Origin: an uncultured Burkholderiales bacterium
GTDB lineage: Bacteria; Pseudomonadota; Gammaproteobacteria; Burkholderiales; Burkholderiaceae_E
Direction: 5' to 3'
DNA: 38,761 nt
NCBI GenBank assembly: GCA_903923345.1
Contig: CAIXXI010000475.1
Span: 1 to 38,761 of the forward strand
A program made the translations under genes and the position numbers. Shown here piece by piece: positions 36,277-38,761 of this stretch (positions are counted from its first letter, which is position 1; each line of letters begins with the position of its first letter). Under the pieces are notes generated by a model that searched no databases, was not told where the DNA came from, and saw only the letters and a list, made by a program, of their open reading frames with translations.

Positions 36277-36290
36277 TTGATCCGCATCAA
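36277..36290. promoter_or_regulatory. Perfect FNR/ANR-type box upstream of ccoI
   Basis: TTGATCCGCATCAA matches the TTGAT-N4-ATCAA consensus exactly. Confidence 0.7.
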
Positions 36291-36344
36291 AGCCTGGCGT
36301 GATGCAGCCCCGCCAACAGCCCAGCATCGCTATGATGGGCTCAC

Positions 36345-38621
36345 ATGAATGCCCTTGAACCGCGCACGGCAGCAGCCCTTGCGCTGCTGAACGATCCCGC
36401 CGAACTCGCCGAAATCACGCGCACCCTGGCGCCGCGAGCCGATGGTGCCCGCCGGCTCGAAGCCGTACTGACCGTTGATGGCGTGCACTGCGCGGCCTGT
36501 GTGGTGAACATCGAAGCAGCCCTGCGCGACGCGGTGGAGTCTGTCTCGGTCAATGCCGCCACGCGCCGCGCGAGGCTGGTGTTCCTGCCGGACTCGCAGC
36601 CGCTGTCCAGTCTTTTTGAGCGCATCGAGCGTCTGGGCTATCGGCCCCGACCGGTCTCTCGCGATGCCATCGGCATGGCCGAGCAGGCAGGCAGACGGGT
36701 CGCGCTGTGGCGGATGCTGGTCGCTGCCCTGTGCATGATGCAGATCATGATGTACGCCGTGCCACGCTACACCGCGGCGGCGCTGGAGATGCCGCCCGAC
36801 ATCGTGCGCCTGCTGACCTGGGCTGAATGGACCCTGAGCCTGCCGGTGCTGGTCTTTGCTGCCGGCCCCTTCTTTCGCAATGCCTGGAAAGACCTGCGCC
36901 AGCGACGCATTGGCATGGACGTGCCGGTTGCTCTGGGCATCGCGGTCGCCTTCATTTCGAGCAGTGCCGCGATTGCACGCGGCGACGGGGAGGTCTGGTT
37001 TGACTCCCTCACCATGTTCATCGCCTTTTTACTGATCGGCCGCTGGCTTGAATCGGTGGCCCGTGAGCGCGCCCTGTCGGGTCTGGGCGACCTGACGGCC
37101 CGACTGCCGCAGACCGTCGAGCGCATCGAATCCGATGGATCCACGACGACCCTTAGCGTGCGTCGACTGGTTCCCGGCGATCGGATCCGGCTTGCCGCCG
37201 GACAAACCGTTCCGGCAGATGGGCGGGTCGAGTCGGGTCGCTCGCATGCCAACGAATCCCAGCTCACCGGCGAGAGTCACCCGATCGCAAAGCAGGTCGG
37301 AGACGCCCTGGCCTCGGGCAGCGTGCTGATCGATGCGCCGCTGTTGATGGTGGTCGAGCGCGCGCCGCGGGACTCCCGCATGCAGGAGATCGCCGACCTG
37401 ATCGCCTCCGCATCGGCTCGCAAACCCCGGCTGGCCCAGCTGGCCGACCAATGGGCTGGGCCCTTTCTGGTGGCCATCCTGCTGCTGGCCGCCGCAGCCT
37501 GGCTGGGCTGGCAGTTCATCGATCCGCATCGAGCCCTCGCGGTGGCCACCGCAGTGCTGGTGGTCTCGTGCCCCTGTGCCCTGTCGCTGGCCACGCCCAC
37601 TGCGCTGCTCGCTGCCAGCGGGCACCTGGCACGGCTGGGTCTGCTGGCCCGCTCGCCCCAGGCGATCGAATCACTGGCCCAGGCCGACACCTTTGTTTTC
37701 GACAAGACCGGCACGCTCAGCTTTGACCGACTCGCACTCGCCTCGGTGCAGATGCAGTCCCATGACACCCCGATCACCAGCGCTTCGCAGGCGCTGGGCC
37801 TTGCCGCTGCACTCGACGCCGATTCTCTGCACCCGGTGGCCGCCGCCCTGAGACGCGCCTGCGAAGCCGATCCGCAGGCATCGCGCGAAGTCTTCGGGCT
37901 CACCGACCTCAGCGAACAGGCAGGCCAGGGCATGTCCGCCACGCTCACGCTCGCGGGCCGGCCACGCTCGGTGCGGCTCGGACGGCCGGGTTTTTCGGGC
38001 CCCTCCGATCAAAGCGATGAAGGCATCATTCTGTCAATCGATGGGGTGTCGCTTGCACGCTTCATGCTGGATGAATCGATCCGACCCGACGCTGAGCCAA
38101 CCCTGCAGGCGCTTCATGCTGCAGGACTGCGCCTCGAAATCCTGTCAGGCGATGAGCATCCGCGCGTGGCCGCGCTGGCTGCCCGGCTCGCCGTCGACCG
38201 ATTTCAGTCACGCGCTTCGCCACAGGACAAACTGGCCCGCCTGATCGATCTTCAGCAGAGCGGGCACCGGGTGGCGATGGTTGGAGATGGGATCAACGAT
38301 GCGCCGGTGCTGGCGCAAGCGCAGGTCTCGATCAGCTTTGCCACGGCCGCGCCACTGGCGCAGCATCAGGCGGATCTGCTGATTCTTGGCGATCGCCTGC
38401 ACAGCCTGACCGAAGCGCGGCGGCTGTCGATCCGTGCGCTGCAGGTGGTGCGCCAGAACCTGTTTTTTTCAGTCGCCTACAACCTGCTGAGCATCCCGCT
38501 GGCGCTGGCCGGGGCACTGCCGCCCTGGCTGGCTGGGGTTGGCATGGCGGCCAGCTCGCTGGTGGTGGTGCTCAATGCAATGCGCCTGGCGCCTTCATCG
38601 ACCGCCAGACCGACCCCTTAG
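36345..38621 (+). CDS. ccoI: Heavy-metal (copper) translocating P-type ATPase, CcoI/FixI-type
   Basis: CxxC 'VDGVHCAACVVNIEAAL', TM 'VVSCPCALSLATPTALL', 'FVFDKTGTL', 'VAMVGDGINDAPVLAQA'; immediately followed by ccoS. Confidence 0.9.
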   Translation: MNALEPRTAAALALLNDPAELAEITRTLAPRADGARRLEAVLTVDGVHCAACVVNIEAALRDAVESVSVNAATRRARLVFLPDSQPLSSLFERIERLGYRPRPVSRDAIGMAEQAGRRVALWRMLVAALCMMQIMMYAVPRYTAAALEMPPDIVRLLTWAEWTLSLPVLVFAAGPFFRNAWKDLRQRRIGMDVPVALGIAVAFISSSAAIARGDGEVWFDSLTMFIAFLLIGRWLESVARERALSGLGDLTARLPQTVERIESDGSTTTLSVRRLVPGDRIRLAAGQTVPADGRVESGRSHANESQLTGESHPIAKQVGDALASGSVLIDAPLLMVVERAPRDSRMQEIADLIASASARKPRLAQLADQWAGPFLVAILLLAAAAWLGWQFIDPHRALAVATAVLVVSCPCALSLATPTALLAASGHLARLGLLARSPQAIESLAQADTFVFDKTGTLSFDRLALASVQMQSHDTPITSASQALGLAAALDADSLHPVAAALRRACEADPQASREVFGLTDLSEQAGQGMSATLTLAGRPRSVRLGRPGFSGPSDQSDEGIILSIDGVSLARFMLDESIRPDAEPTLQALHAAGLRLEILSGDEHPRVAALAARLAVDRFQSRASPQDKLARLIDLQQSGHRVAMVGDGINDAPVLAQAQVSISFATAAPLAQHQADLLILGDRLHSLTEARRLSIRALQVVRQNLFFSVAYNLLSIPLALAGALPPWLAGVGMAASSLVVVLNAMRLAPSSTARPTP

Positions 38622-38666
38622 ATCGCCCCCTTAGACCGACCAAACCGTAATATCCCTCTTAAGATT

Positions 38667-38761
38667 ATGGATATACTGTATCTGCTGGTTCCCCTCTCAG
38701 TGCTGATCGTGATGGCGATCATCGGGGTGCTGGCCTGGTCGATTTTCGGTGGGCAGTTTGA
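38667..38761 (+). CDS. ccoS: CcoS-like cbb3 oxidase assembly protein, truncated by the window end
   Basis: MDILYLLVPLSVLIVMAIIGVLAWSIFGGQF..., typical CcoS N-terminus, directly after ccoI. Confidence 0.88.
   Translation, partial: MDILYLLVPLSVLIVMAIIGVLAWSIFGGQF

Noticed and set aside
38612-38635. CCCCTTAGA direct repeat at the ccoI stop
   Set aside because: Two short 9-bp copies in a 45-bp gap before ccoS; most simply chance or a local duplication with no evident function.
1-38761. CRISPR arrays, prophage, integrase or transposase genes
   Set aside because: No regularly spaced direct repeats and no recognisable mobile-element proteins were seen; the Tad locus lacks visible flanking repeats or an integrase.

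Overview
This is a GC-rich chromosomal window, most likely betaproteobacterial (Burkholderiales-like) judging by gene content and order. No rRNA, tRNA, CRISPR array, integrase or transposase was recognised. From left to right it contains: the end of a branched-chain amino-acid/amide-type ABC transporter (substrate-binding protein C-terminus, livH, livM, livG, livF); a minus-strand gamma-glutamyltranspeptidase-family gene and a small methyltransferase; a minus-strand housekeeping block (pyk, fba, small ORF, purC, purE, purK, tsaC/sua5) with a plus-strand VOC gene inside it; and a chloramphenicol-phosphotransferase-like kinase. A compact, apparently complete Tad/Flp pilus locus follows (flp, tadV/cpaA, cpaB, secretin, small lipoprotein, tadZ, tadA, tadB, tadC, TadD-like TPR, tadE, tadG). 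After it come an NTF2-like protein, a small membrane protein, a HigBA-type toxin-antitoxin pair with a decapitated toxin, a SAM-cyclase-AAA-TPR signalling protein, a PEP-CTERM-like exported protein, a methyltransferase, a MocR-type regulator, a LuxR-type regulator, a Crp/Fnr-family regulator, and ccoI followed by the start of ccoS. The observations I rate highest are: (1) a MocR-type regulator whose PLP-binding Lys appears to be Met; (2) a carbohydrate-binding-like module (CBM5/12-type pattern) inside the VWA region of TadG; (3) a HigB toxin reduced to its C-terminal half next to an intact HigA; (4) RNA hairpins around flp and over the PEP-CTERM gene's ribosome-binding site; (5) a perfect FNR box upstream of ccoI. 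All family calls come from motif recognition by eye, and no database search was run.
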